In this document: piece after piece, positions 1 through 9,247 of the stretch | Numbering within the stretch: the first letter of the stretch is position 1 | How the letters are laid out: each line of letters opens with the position of its first letter | Assembly (NCBI GenBank): GCA_002729415.1 | Contig: PBXZ01000035.1 | Coordinates: 6,845-70,844, forward strand | DNA length: 64,000 nt | Direction of reading: 5' to 3' | DNA from: UBA9662 sp002729415 | GTDB lineage: Bacteria > Poribacteria > WGA-4E > UBA9662 | The notes under the pieces: generated by a model | Databases searched by the model: none | Seen by the model: the letters and a program-made list of their open reading frames with translations, nothing else | Told to the model about the DNA's origin: nothing | Translations under genes and position numbers: made by a program

Positions 1-2
1 GA

Positions 3-791
3 GAGGTTAGGGCAAGTGCTGTCCAAGCAATCGTCAAAATTTCACNGCAGGATGANGGAAAGGATAATGTCCTGAATCAAGTCAGACGTATTCTCGATCA
101 AGATNTCNATGAAGATGCCAAAGCGGCGGCAGCCCTAGCATTAGCNGATTTTCATNGACTCAACNCCAGAGCTATGAATCAAAAAAAAANCAATNTAATC
201 TTATCAGCTTTGGTGCGTTCCCTAGGAGATCCTAGCCAGAAAGTACAAGTGAGTACTATAGAGGCCATNAAAAGGNTAGGTTCTGCTGCAACCNCCNCGT
301 TACTTGAAGCACAACNAAGCACNAACCATAGAATTGTCAGAAATTCCGCTATTGTTTTAGTTGATATTGGTACTCGNCATCCAGCGGAATGGGGAAAACN
401 NGTTCTTCAAGTACTTTTTAAATTATCCAAAGATAAAACAGCCGATTATCANCGNAAGATAATTGATTTGTTAAAAGGTTTTGACAAACTCGCAACATTA
501 AATTTCCTAAGAGAAAAGTTAGGTGATGAAATCATCGATGGCCGAGTNCATGCAGCATATCTTCTTGGTCAAATAAAGGAACCATCTANTGAAATCATTC
601 CAATACTAATTCNGACATTGGAGGATTCTAATCCNCATTTAGTAGGCGAATCCAAAGTTTTTGTGGAAACACATCGAGCATTGTTAAACTTCAGAATGTC
701 AGAGGCTAACGATGCNTTGATNAAAGAAAGAGTTANAGCATGGCAAAGGCGAAAAGCNCAGAGGCAAGAGAAAACATCGGAAGTGCCTTAA
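3..791 (+). CDS. HEAT-repeat protein, 5' end cut by the window
   Basis: The reading frame is open from the first bases of the window, so this is the C-terminal part (about 262 codons) of a longer protein. It consists of helical repeats with the HEAT/PBS-lyase signature, for example EVRASAVQAI near the start, VRNSAIVLVDIGT in the middle and HAAYLLGQIKEPS later. HEAT repeats form a superhelical scaffold for protein-protein contacts, and no catalytic domain is visible. The last 52 bases overlap the start of the next gene, and the two are probably co-transcribed. Several Ns make individual residues uncertain. The repeat class is seen in the sequence; the partner and role are unknown. Confidence 0.75.
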   Translation, partial: EVRASAVQAIVKISXQDXGKDNVLNQVRRILDQDXXEDAKAAAALALXDFHXLNXRAMNQKKXNXILSALVRSLGDPSQKVQVSTIEAXKRXGSAATXXLLEAQXSXNHRIVRNSAIVLVDIGTXHPAEWGKXVLQVLFKLSKDKTADYXXKIIDLLKGFDKLATLNFLREKLGDEIIDGRXHAAYLLGQIKEPSXEIIPILIXTLEDSNXHLVGESKVFVETHRALLNFRMSEANDXLXKERVXAWQRRKXQRQEKTSEVP

Positions 792-2089
792 ATGCATNTA
801 AAAGAATTATAGTTGGGTTTTTAATTCTGCTGATTTTTAGTCCNTTTTTGGTTGCNCAATGGATTATTGTACCAATGGACGAATCGCAGACGAATCATCT
901 CAAGGCATATGGACTCNCCTACTGGACTCTTGAAGNNCCACGCGAATATAGTGCNAAATGGTTGCTGAATTATCGTGGAGGTGCATTTTTGTTGTTAGAT
1001 GCACCAGACGTTCGAAAACAATCATATGAAATGGGAGTAAATTTCGAGTTATTATCCAATGTTGATTACATCACAATACAAACTGAAATTGAAAATAGCA
1101 ATATGGATGAGATCTCGCTTGAAAAAGCCCCAAAGATCGCTGTTTATCGCCCCCACGACNACAGTCCCTATCGAGACCCGTGGGATGACGCAGTTAAAAT
1201 CGTCATGGATTACGCTGATATACCCTATGAAACCGTTTGGGATGANGAGGTNATGAANGGGGCATTGTTGGCAAAGGAATACGATTGGTTACACCTCCAT
1301 CATGAAGATTTNACAGGTCAATACGGCAAGTTTTATGCCTCTTTTCGAGATCAAGTTTGGTATCAGCAACGTGTGCGGATNTACCAAGATGTTGCTCANA
1401 AATCNGGGTTCGACAATGTTGCTCGACAAAAAGGTCATATTGCTGAACTTATTCGAGATTATATTGTGAAGGGCGGGTTTTTGTTTGCAATGTGTTCCGC
1501 CCCTGAGACACTTGATATTGCGTTGGCGACNGATAGTGGCCGAATCGACATTGTTGCACCCGAGATCGATGGTACGCCNGTTAAAACCAACTATCAATCG
1601 CAACTCAAATTCGATCAAACNTTCNCCTTCAAGGACTTTGAACTTTATCCTGATCCGAACCGATACGAGTTTTCAAATATCGATAACCCACAGCCAGAGC
1701 TTAATCCTCTTTCTGGAATCGAGGATTTTATACTCTTCGAATTCGCCGCTAAACATGACCCTATTCCAGCAATGCTAACGCANAATCATAAANCNCGGNT
1801 TTTCGGTTATCTTGGTCAAACAACATCATTCAATAAGNANACTATTCGTCAATCAACGACCATTCTTGGAGAAATCGAGGGTACTAAGTATGCCAAATAT
1901 ATTCATGGGAATTTNGGAAAAGGCACCTTNACTTTCCTAGCAGGACATGATCCNGAAGATTATCGACACCTTGTTGGTGANGGACGGATTCCTACCAATC
2001 TNAATCTCCATAAACATTCGCCTGGATACCGATTGATTTTAAACAACATTTTATTTCCAGCCGCCAAAAAGAAACCACAAAAGACGTAA
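740..2089 (+). CDS. Membrane-anchored protein of the family mislabelled 'asparagine synthetase B'
   Basis: This 449-residue protein has one hydrophobic segment at about residues 24-44 followed by a soluble domain. Characteristic stretches are IVPMDESQTNHLKAYGL, WLLNYRGGAF, WLHLHHED.TGQYGKFY, GGFLFAMCSAPETLDIAL and LILNNILFPAAKKK at the C-terminus. They match a family I recall from Bacteroidota whose members are routinely called asparagine synthetase B. I see neither a glutamine amidotransferase Cys2 start nor an ATP-pyrophosphatase SGG motif, so that label is not supported. The GGFLFAMCSA region suggests a glutamine-amidotransferase-like or ThuA-like fold, which is inference. The first ATG overlaps the HEAT gene by 52 bases, so the true start could lie slightly downstream. 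Its stop overlaps the next ATG (TAATG), so translation is likely coupled to the giant repeat protein. Confidence 0.7.
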   Translation: MAKAKSXEARENIGSALNAXKRIIVGFLILLIFSXFLVXQWIIVPMDESQTNHLKAYGLXYWTLEXPREYSXKWLLNYRGGAFLLLDAPDVRKQSYEMGVNFELLSNVDYITIQTEIENSNMDEISLEKAPKIAVYRPHDXSPYRDPWDDAVKIVMDYADIPYETVWDXEXMXGALLAKEYDWLHLHHEDXTGQYGKFYASFRDQVWYQQRVRXYQDVAXKXGFDNVARQKGHIAELIRDYIVKGGFLFAMCSAPETLDIALAXDSGRIDIVAPEIDGTXVKTNYQSQLKFDQXFXFKDFELYPDPNRYEFSNIDNPQPELNPLSGIEDFILFEFAAKHDPIPAMLTXNHKXRXFGYLGQTTSFNKXTIRQSTTILGEIEGTKYAKYIHGNXGKGTXTFLAGHDXEDYRHLVGXGRIPTNXNLHKHSPGYRLILNNILFPAAKKKPQKT

Positions 2090-5000
2090 TGGTTAGGCAC
2101 AAACCAAACCTCTTGGATTCCATACTTNCCATCTTCTGTGTNTGTGTTTTTTTTTGCCCNATAGCCAAATCGGAATTGATAATAACTATCCTTGATCAGA
2201 CTGGAAATCCAATTTTTCCGGTTCGCGTTCAANTTTTCCCTGGCAAGCTCACGCCGGATAGTGAAGTTGAGTCTATCTCTCCTCCAAGCCCACGCACCGA
2301 TGGATTCATTGGCTTCGTCACAGATTCAAACGGAATGGTGAAAGCCAACCTTACGAATGGTAGTTATAGCATAGTTGCGTCACCTGACCTTGATTCTGGG
2401 AAAATCCGCCAAAGTTTCTTGATTATAAAGAATGTTTCAGCACCAGGAAAGACAACACTCTTCATCAACGAGGCGGTACCAGTAACTGTTTCAGCGATTG
2501 GTGAAAACCAGTATACAGGTTCCTTGGAACCGCTTATCGCTGCTCGTGTTTACTTTAGAGCGAGTAAACGTACCGTTGGGTATATTGGCACTTTGAATAA
2601 TGATGGTCAGTTGTTGACCTCAATTTCACCAGGAAACTACCACATTGTAATAAAGGGATCAATTGCTTTACATTACGTTGTGCTGCAGAATAAACAGATC
2701 ACGGAAGCACAAAATTCAATTACTTTTGATGGCTCACAAACACCAACTGCTAGTCTTGCGTTTAAACTCCCTGAAAATACCGAACTGGTTCTGAACGAAG
2801 TGTTATCAACCAATTTTTCTCACGAGTTCATCGATATCATTGAGAATCAGATTGGCTATGATGCAGCCTATACAGATTCCTTTTCGCTTGCTTTCAGCGA
2901 TTCTGCTCCAACAATGCAACTTATTCCTAACCTAGTTTATCAATTTAATCTAAGCTATGTTGTTGATCTTGACGGAGAGCTTTATGCCTATGAACTTCGC
3001 GTTAATGATTTTCAGATTGATCATCCCCAAACCTATACACTTGGTAATTCTGGTGATTCACCATTTAAGTTGCATTCGTCGACACCTTCTCAGACCTATT
3101 ATCCGGGTGATGAAGTCCAAGTTGAGTTTGGCATCCGAGACAAACTTGGCAATCAATTGTGGAGGATGTTTAACTATTCAGCTGCGCGACTTACTTTTCC
3201 TTTCGTGGTTGTGAAAGATCCAAACGGAATTGTTATTGCTAGTAATCAGATTACTAACGAGCTACCAGAAAACTTCTTTCATTTCGATTTCCTCCTTCCA
3301 CAAACAACCCAACTCGGTGTGTATCGAGTAGAAGTGAGTTTAGACGGGAAATTTTATGGCAAAATGAACGACTATTTTCGCTTCACTGTAATTCCAAAAA
3401 TCACATCAAACCCTCCGATTATTTCCGACGTCAGTGCCCCGGCTGAAATCCAATCGAATGCCACTATCCAACTCGCTGCCAACATTCAGGGTTCGAACTT
3501 TAACAATATTTCACTTAAGTTATCCAACCGATTTGGTAAGATGCATTTCTTACCTATTAATGTGTTTCAAAATCGATATTTATGGCAAATTAGTCCAATT
3601 GTTTATCACAGTTATGATGAAAATATTAATTGGCAAATTACAGCTATTAATTCACACGGCCTAAAATCAAAGAAAAACGGTCTGATTAAAGTAGTCCAAG
3701 TTGATTCACCAACAATTCCAACCTCTTTGGTTGGAGAAAAGATTTGGCTTTCAATTGATGGTACACAAATGGATCCGATATTAGTTCCTGTAGGTTCCGT
3801 GCAGGAGTTCCACGTTGATGATGAAATGCCAATTTGGAATGTTAGTAATGGCATTGGTACAATCGATCAAGATGGGAAATTTTATTCACATACAGAAGCT
3901 GGAAGATTCGGGTTGGTATCAGCAATATTGCTCGCGTCGTCTAATAAATTTGGAAGGCTTGTCCAAGCGTCAAGGAATATTACGCTCGTCACTACTGATG
4001 CCAATCAATTACTGATAGATCCACATCCTAAAATTACGCTTGTTGCAGGCGCTAAAAAAGATTTTCAAATAGTCCTTACAGATACCTTTGGCAATCAAAT
4101 CGAGATGTTGAAGAATCGACTTCATTGGCAATCTGATGGTAACATTGGAGAGGTAATTAATAATGTGTTTTTTGCTCAGAGAATTGGGAATGGTCGAGTT
4201 ACTGCGACTTATGGAAATTTGACGGTTTCAGCAGAAATCGAGGTTGTTTTTGGAGATTTAAAGTCAATTGAAATCTTGCCAACGAACATTAAACTGCGTG
4301 CAGGTGAAGTCCAAAAGTTAAAGGCGATCGCCAAAGATATGCTGGGAAATCAGGTTGAAGTTAATCCAATATGGTCAGTCGGTGGCGGATTAGGAATTAT
4401 TCACAATAGTACATTCATAGCAAAAAATTCGGGTGAAGGGAAAATTTCGGCTACACTTTTCAATCTAGTGGTGGCAACTCGAGCCGTAGTTATACCAAAC
4501 AACCTGCATAATATTACAATTGATCCGTTCATTTCCTACCTTCCAGTATCGAACGATAAAATGACATATACTTATAAGTTTGTGGCACAAGGCTGGGATG
4601 TCGCAGGAAACGCGGTACCGATTCGAAATAGCAGATGGGCTGTTGATACGGCCGCTGGTATCATTAATTCTAATGGGTTGATGAGATCAATTAACCAAGC
4701 TAATTCTCAGACTCTTGGGAACATTGTAATCAACGGAACCATATGGTCTTATGGTCAAACAATACGTGGACAGGAAGCTACAGCTGGTAAAAGCGTTGTT
4801 GTTATACAGAGCAGTGCTCCTGACTCAGTACAGAGCTTAGCCATTGTGCTAAATAATTTTGATCAAACCATAGAACGCTATACCATCACCATCAATGAAT
4901 CTCAGGATTTTGAAGCTATTGGTCTTGACCAGCAAAATCAGCGGTCTCAGATTCTTCCTAAATGGTCCGTAAACGGTAACATAGGTGTTATCGATTCTAG

Positions 5001-8000
5001 TGGGACTTTCACCGCCACAAGTCTTGGATTAGGAACTATCATTGCGACAATCGTTGGTCTTACAACTCAGGTTGAAGTTGAGGTGACACCTGGGATTTTG
5101 GACCGACTTTTTATTGATCCACCTTATCTTTCTATCCAAGTAGGGGACAGTTATAATCTGTCAATATCCGGCTTTGATGTATTAGGAAATTCTGTTCCTG
5201 TTGATCAACATCAATTAACATGGTCAATTGACCCTCAAGTTATTATCATCAACCAGAACGGGCGGTTAACCGCAACCAAGGCAAAAAACACACAAATTAA
5301 AGCAGAAATAGGTGACCGAAACGCGATTACACAAATCTTTATTAGACCAGATCCTATGTCTAGCTTAGTAAATTCTATGCCAGTGTCAGCAATGGCAGTT
5401 ACTACTCCAAATGTTCCATCCATGAAGCTTTCAATGCCAACCAATTCGAATCTGAAAATCGAAAAATTAAGTATCATTCCGCAAAAGCCAATAGAGTTAC
5501 AGGTAGGAGACACACAAGATTTTTATCTAATTGCGATCTACTGGAATAAAGAATTAGCGAAAAAAGAATTTTATCCAATTCCTGCTCTTTGGCAGGTTCC
5601 AATTGGTTTGGGAACTATAGATGCTGATGGACGTTTTGTTGCCCACGGTTCTGGTGCCGGTGAAGTCCGAGCAACAAATGGGAATATAAGTGTTGTTCGA
5701 TTAGTGACAGTTACTGCGGATAGAATCTTTCCAAATAGATCTATGCCGATAGCATCGCATCTTGTTAACTGGAAAATTATCAGTGACAATAGTATACGTG
5801 CGGGGGAGACGCTACAATTATCAGCGTTTGGACAAACATCTGGTGGAGATATTCGATACATCCGCCCAATTTATGAAATATTTTCAGATGAGAACATCGG
5901 GTCCATTTCAACAGATGGAATTTTTCATGCTAATCAAGCTGGAACAGGACAAATTGTTGCGAAAATACTTGGGAATGTTGTTCTACCATCTCAACGCATT
6001 CCAATCGAGGTGATTCCAAATCGTCCGACTTTCGTCCAGCTTGAACCTAACCAAGTTATCAACGAAGGAAACGAAACTGATAATATCAAATTTAGTTTGG
6101 TAGCATTTGATTCATATGGCAACCATACTAAATTGCCTGAGATACCGGTAACTTGGGATGTCGTTGGAGATGTCGGTTCTATTTCGGCTAGTGGGGTCTT
6201 TATCCCCAAAACAGATGTGGAGCTCAACCTGATCGGGGAAGTGATTGCAACGATTGATGAGGCTAACTTGGTAGCAAGAGCACAGGTTCGTCATTATATA
6301 TCTACAAATCAGGTCGCTCAAGTTCGGGTCGAACCAGACCAAATCGATTTGTTTCCTAGCGCAAGTTTCCAATTCCATTTGGTCGCCCAAGACCTTAAGG
6401 GACACCAAGTCGAGACAGAATCAGTGTGGAAAACAATCGGCGAAGGGCTAATCAGTGATGATGGTTGGCTAACAGTTAATCAAGATGCAACAATTGGCAG
6501 GACCATTCAAGTTATTGGTACAGGAAGTGGGTTTGAATCTACAGCACAAGTTACTGTAAGAGCCATGCCACTTACGAGACTGGAGATTCAGAATCTTGAT
6601 AATAAGTTCGAAGCTGATATTAAAGACGTCATTCGACTTAAAGCTTTAGGTTTTGATAAAGATGACAATTCGGTCATGGTAACTCCGAAATGGTCTGTTC
6701 AGCCAGCACTCGGCGATTTTGAAATTAGTGATGATTTAGCTAAGTTCANGCCGNCTTCTACAGGGAATTTCCAAATTCAGGCTTTAGAAAAGGGNATTGC
6801 TAGTATTATTGATATTCATGTTCTTTCTTTGGAAATGANTGGTAATCTACAAATTGAGTTCAGNAGTTCGAGTTCACATCAATNGATTGAGGGACTTGGA
6901 ACNATTGAAGAGCCNTTGCTTCTGAAAGCTGGNGCAAAACTTCTCCTCGTTGCCTTAATNGACGAGGAAGCTATTAAAGCCAGNTGGAAAGTNAATGGNC
7001 GAGGAAACGTTCATTCCACAAGAGAAAATGCATCTTGGTTCCGTTCAACCGTAGTAGATCATAATCTAATTGAGATTGTCGCCTCAACNGGTAATATTTC
7101 TGCCCCAATTTTCGTTCGTATTGTTAACGAAGACCTTGCCATGTTACATCTAGTGCCAGAAACAGCTTCGATTTTGTTAGATTCAAGTGGTATACCAGAA
7201 CCTCAGAAGTTCACGTATATTGGTTTTGATCCTTATGGAAATATCATCCCTGACAATGAACTAAGCTCACCTAATTGGTCGATAGAGGGTGGAATTGGAA
7301 CAATCTCTAGTTCGGGAGTCTTTACACCCATTATATCTCACTCCGATACATCGATCACTGGGTTGATTATAGCTAGGATTAATGGAATTACTGGTAATGC
7401 AAACGTCGTAATTCTCTCTGAGGTTGGAGATTTGGCTTCTCTCGAAACTATATCATCGGCGAAACAAGTATCAGCTGGAGAGTCGATCCAGATCTCAGTG
7501 GTTGGAAGAGACGCTAAAGGAACCCGACTACCAAAAATTAACAGAAACCTAACAATAGTAACTATACCAGAAATCGGGTATTTAGGAAAATTAGAAAAGA
7601 TTTGGACTTATCATGCTCCTGAAATATTGCCAGCCGATCGCACGATAAATATATTGGCGAAATCCGATAACAATATATCCTCACCCAAGATTGATATTGA
7701 ATTGTTGACAGGGGATTTTGCCAATATAAACCTAAAGCCGAGAAGTTTAATACTACGTGCAGGTCAAGCGCAAAACTTCGAATTAACGGCGTTCGATGTC
7801 TTTGGAAATATCATTGAATTATCAGCTTTGACCAACCAGCCACAGTGGACATTATCAAAACCAATCGGCAATATATCACAAACTGGAACCTATACAGCTA
7901 CTCAGGTTGGTACCACGCAAATCACCATCGAATTTGGAGGTGTTGAAGCTAACGCAGAAGTCACAGTTACACCTGGTGATATTATTTCGACACAAATTTT

Positions 8001-9246
8001 TCCTGACAATTTATTTGTTTCCGCCGGTGAAATAACTGAATTTCAACTTCTTGGTTTTGATCAGTATAAAAATCGTGTTACAGATCTTTTGGCTGATTGG
8101 CGGGTTACTGGATTCGAGCAACCTAGAAATCTGTCAGTAGTCAACCAAAAAACGTTTCTGTGGGAAGCCACAACAACAGGCGAAGGTGAAATTATGGCTA
8201 CTCTAAACAACAACCTCAAAAGTGTAGCAGAGGTCACTGTGATCCATGGAAAGCTTGAGAAACTTGATATTCACATTCGTAATGGAAAAACCTCGCTTGA
8301 ACCACCATATATTTTTGTCTCAGGTGATAGGTATCAGCTTTCTTCCATTGGATACGATGCATTCAAAAATGAAATTCCCGTTCAACCGAGGTGGAGACTA
8401 CTTGGTGATTTAGGTTATATAACTAACAATGAAACATTTGAAGCAACCTTTGTTGGGCAAGGAAAAATCACGGCTGAAACAGGTGGGGTTAGCACGTCCG
8501 TGCCAATTAAAGTTGTATCGAAGTCCAAAAAAATTGATGATTCCGGTGGTAGGCTTGAGAGCCCCTCTGGATTTGCTATCGACATCCCGCGACAATCGTT
8601 TGACAACGCATACACGGTTGAGATTGCTGTCACTCAATCACCAGGTACCGCAATGAACGCACAACGTATATCAGGTGTTATTGATGTACGACCTTATGAA
8701 CTTACATTCGAGAAATCAGCGAAGATTACTTTTCATTATAATCGTGTAGTTGATGCAGAGTTTGATCCGTCAAAACTTCACCTCCATTTCTGGGATTCCT
8801 TTCAAGAAACATGGGTTTGGGTTAGCAGTCACACTAATTTAGATATGCAAACTGTTTCTGCCAGTGTCAATCATTTTGGTGTTTTTACTGTAATGGAAGT
8901 AGATCGGAAAATAGATTGGGCGAACAAGTTTCAAATCGACAAAGTTGAGATTAACCCACCTGTTTATTACTCCCCAGAAACGAATCGTTTAGCGATTAAA
9001 TATTTTATTAACACCTCTAAAAATGTTATTGCAAAGGTCACAATTGAGATTTTTGATATGTATGACCAACATGTCAAAACTTTGCTCATTGAGGCTGAAC
9101 GTTGGAAGGGAAGTAATGTAGAACAGTGGGATGGTCGGAATGAAGAAGGGCAAGTTGTCAAAAATGGACGGTATGTTGTTGTAATTATCGCTAAGATAGA
9201 AGATGAAATGGCCACGGCAAAAAAGCTACTAGCAGTTTTGAAGTAA
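2089..9246 (+). CDS. Giant secreted Ig-like (Big-type) repeat protein with C-terminal FlgD-like domain
   Basis: The protein has 2,385 residues. A signal-peptide-like N-terminus (hydrophobic to about residue 27) is followed by about 16 degenerate repeats of roughly 85-110 residues. Each repeat carries a pattern like 'aGxxxxFxLxaxDxfGNxv...W...G.iGxIdxxGxFxAxxxGxGxIxA', typical of bacterial Ig-like (Big/invasin) domains. Near residue 2150 a segment beginning GGRLESPSGFAIDIP resembles a ZU5-like domain. The last ~85 residues (IEIFDMYDQHVKTL ... WDGRNEEGQVVKNGRYVV ... KKLLAVLK) form a FlgD-like/T9SS-like C-terminal domain that nearly matches the end of the convergent protease. I infer an exported, surface-attached or released adhesin. 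The ATG overlaps the upstream stop by one base. About 6,750-7,090 is rich in Ns. The ligand is unknown. Confidence 0.8.
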   Translation: MVRHKPNLLDSILXIFCXCVFFCXIAKSELIITILDQTGNPIFPVRVQXFPGKLTPDSEVESISPPSPRTDGFIGFVTDSNGMVKANLTNGSYSIVASPDLDSGKIRQSFLIIKNVSAPGKTTLFINEAVPVTVSAIGENQYTGSLEPLIAARVYFRASKRTVGYIGTLNNDGQLLTSISPGNYHIVIKGSIALHYVVLQNKQITEAQNSITFDGSQTPTASLAFKLPENTELVLNEVLSTNFSHEFIDIIENQIGYDAAYTDSFSLAFSDSAPTMQLIPNLVYQFNLSYVVDLDGELYAYELRVNDFQIDHPQTYTLGNSGDSPFKLHSSTPSQTYYPGDEVQVEFGIRDKLGNQLWRMFNYSAARLTFPFVVVKDPNGIVIASNQITNELPENFFHFDFLLPQTTQLGVYRVEVSLDGKFYGKMNDYFRFTVIPKITSNPPIISDVSAPAEIQSNATIQLAANIQGSNFNNISLKLSNRFGKMHFLPINVFQNRYLWQISPIVYHSYDENINWQITAINSHGLKSKKNGLIKVVQVDSPTIPTSLVGEKIWLSIDGTQMDPILVPVGSVQEFHVDDEMPIWNVSNGIGTIDQDGKFYSHTEAGRFGLVSAILLASSNKFGRLVQASRNITLVTTDANQLLIDPHPKITLVAGAKKDFQIVLTDTFGNQIEMLKNRLHWQSDGNIGEVINNVFFAQRIGNGRVTATYGNLTVSAEIEVVFGDLKSIEILPTNIKLRAGEVQKLKAIAKDMLGNQVEVNPIWSVGGGLGIIHNSTFIAKNSGEGKISATLFNLVVATRAVVIPNNLHNITIDPFISYLPVSNDKMTYTYKFVAQGWDVAGNAVPIRNSRWAVDTAAGIINSNGLMRSINQANSQTLGNIVINGTIWSYGQTIRGQEATAGKSVVVIQSSAPDSVQSLAIVLNNFDQTIERYTITINESQDFEAIGLDQQNQRSQILPKWSVNGNIGVIDSSGTFTATSLGLGTIIATIVGLTTQVEVEVTPGILDRLFIDPPYLSIQVGDSYNLSISGFDVLGNSVPVDQHQLTWSIDPQVIIINQNGRLTATKAKNTQIKAEIGDRNAITQIFIRPDPMSSLVNSMPVSAMAVTTPNVPSMKLSMPTNSNLKIEKLSIIPQKPIELQVGDTQDFYLIAIYWNKELAKKEFYPIPALWQVPIGLGTIDADGRFVAHGSGAGEVRATNGNISVVRLVTVTADRIFPNRSMPIASHLVNWKIISDNSIRAGETLQLSAFGQTSGGDIRYIRPIYEIFSDENIGSISTDGIFHANQAGTGQIVAKILGNVVLPSQRIPIEVIPNRPTFVQLEPNQVINEGNETDNIKFSLVAFDSYGNHTKLPEIPVTWDVVGDVGSISASGVFIPKTDVELNLIGEVIATIDEANLVARAQVRHYISTNQVAQVRVEPDQIDLFPSASFQFHLVAQDLKGHQVETESVWKTIGEGLISDDGWLTVNQDATIGRTIQVIGTGSGFESTAQVTVRAMPLTRLEIQNLDNKFEADIKDVIRLKALGFDKDDNSVMVTPKWSVQPALGDFEISDDLAKFXPXSTGNFQIQALEKXIASIIDIHVLSLEMXGNLQIEFXSSSSHQXIEGLGXIEEXLLLKAXAKLLLVALXDEEAIKAXWKXNXRGNVHSTRENASWFRSTVVDHNLIEIVASXGNISAPIFVRIVNEDLAMLHLVPETASILLDSSGIPEPQKFTYIGFDPYGNIIPDNELSSPNWSIEGGIGTISSSGVFTPIISHSDTSITGLIIARINGITGNANVVILSEVGDLASLETISSAKQVSAGESIQISVVGRDAKGTRLPKINRNLTIVTIPEIGYLGKLEKIWTYHAPEILPADRTINILAKSDNNISSPKIDIELLTGDFANINLKPRSLILRAGQAQNFELTAFDVFGNIIELSALTNQPQWTLSKPIGNISQTGTYTATQVGTTQITIEFGGVEANAEVTVTPGDIISTQIFPDNLFVSAGEITEFQLLGFDQYKNRVTDLLADWRVTGFEQPRNLSVVNQKTFLWEATTTGEGEIMATLNNNLKSVAEVTVIHGKLEKLDIHIRNGKTSLEPPYIFVSGDRYQLSSIGYDAFKNEIPVQPRWRLLGDLGYITNNETFEATFVGQGKITAETGGVSTSVPIKVVSKSKKIDDSGGRLESPSGFAIDIPRQSFDNAYTVEIAVTQSPGTAMNAQRISGVIDVRPYELTFEKSAKITFHYNRVVDAEFDPSKLHLHFWDSFQETWVWVSSHTNLDMQTVSASVNHFGVFTVMEVDRKIDWANKFQIDKVEINPPVYYSPETNRLAIKYFINTSKNVIAKVTIEIFDMYDQHVKTLLIEAERWKGSNVEQWDGRNEEGQVVKNGRYVVVIIAKIEDEMATAKKLLAVLK

Positions 9247-9247
9247 A

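Noticed and set aside
740..2089. Asparagine synthetase B
   Set aside because: Neither the N-terminal Cys amidotransferase motif nor the SGG ATP site is present; only the database habit supports the name.
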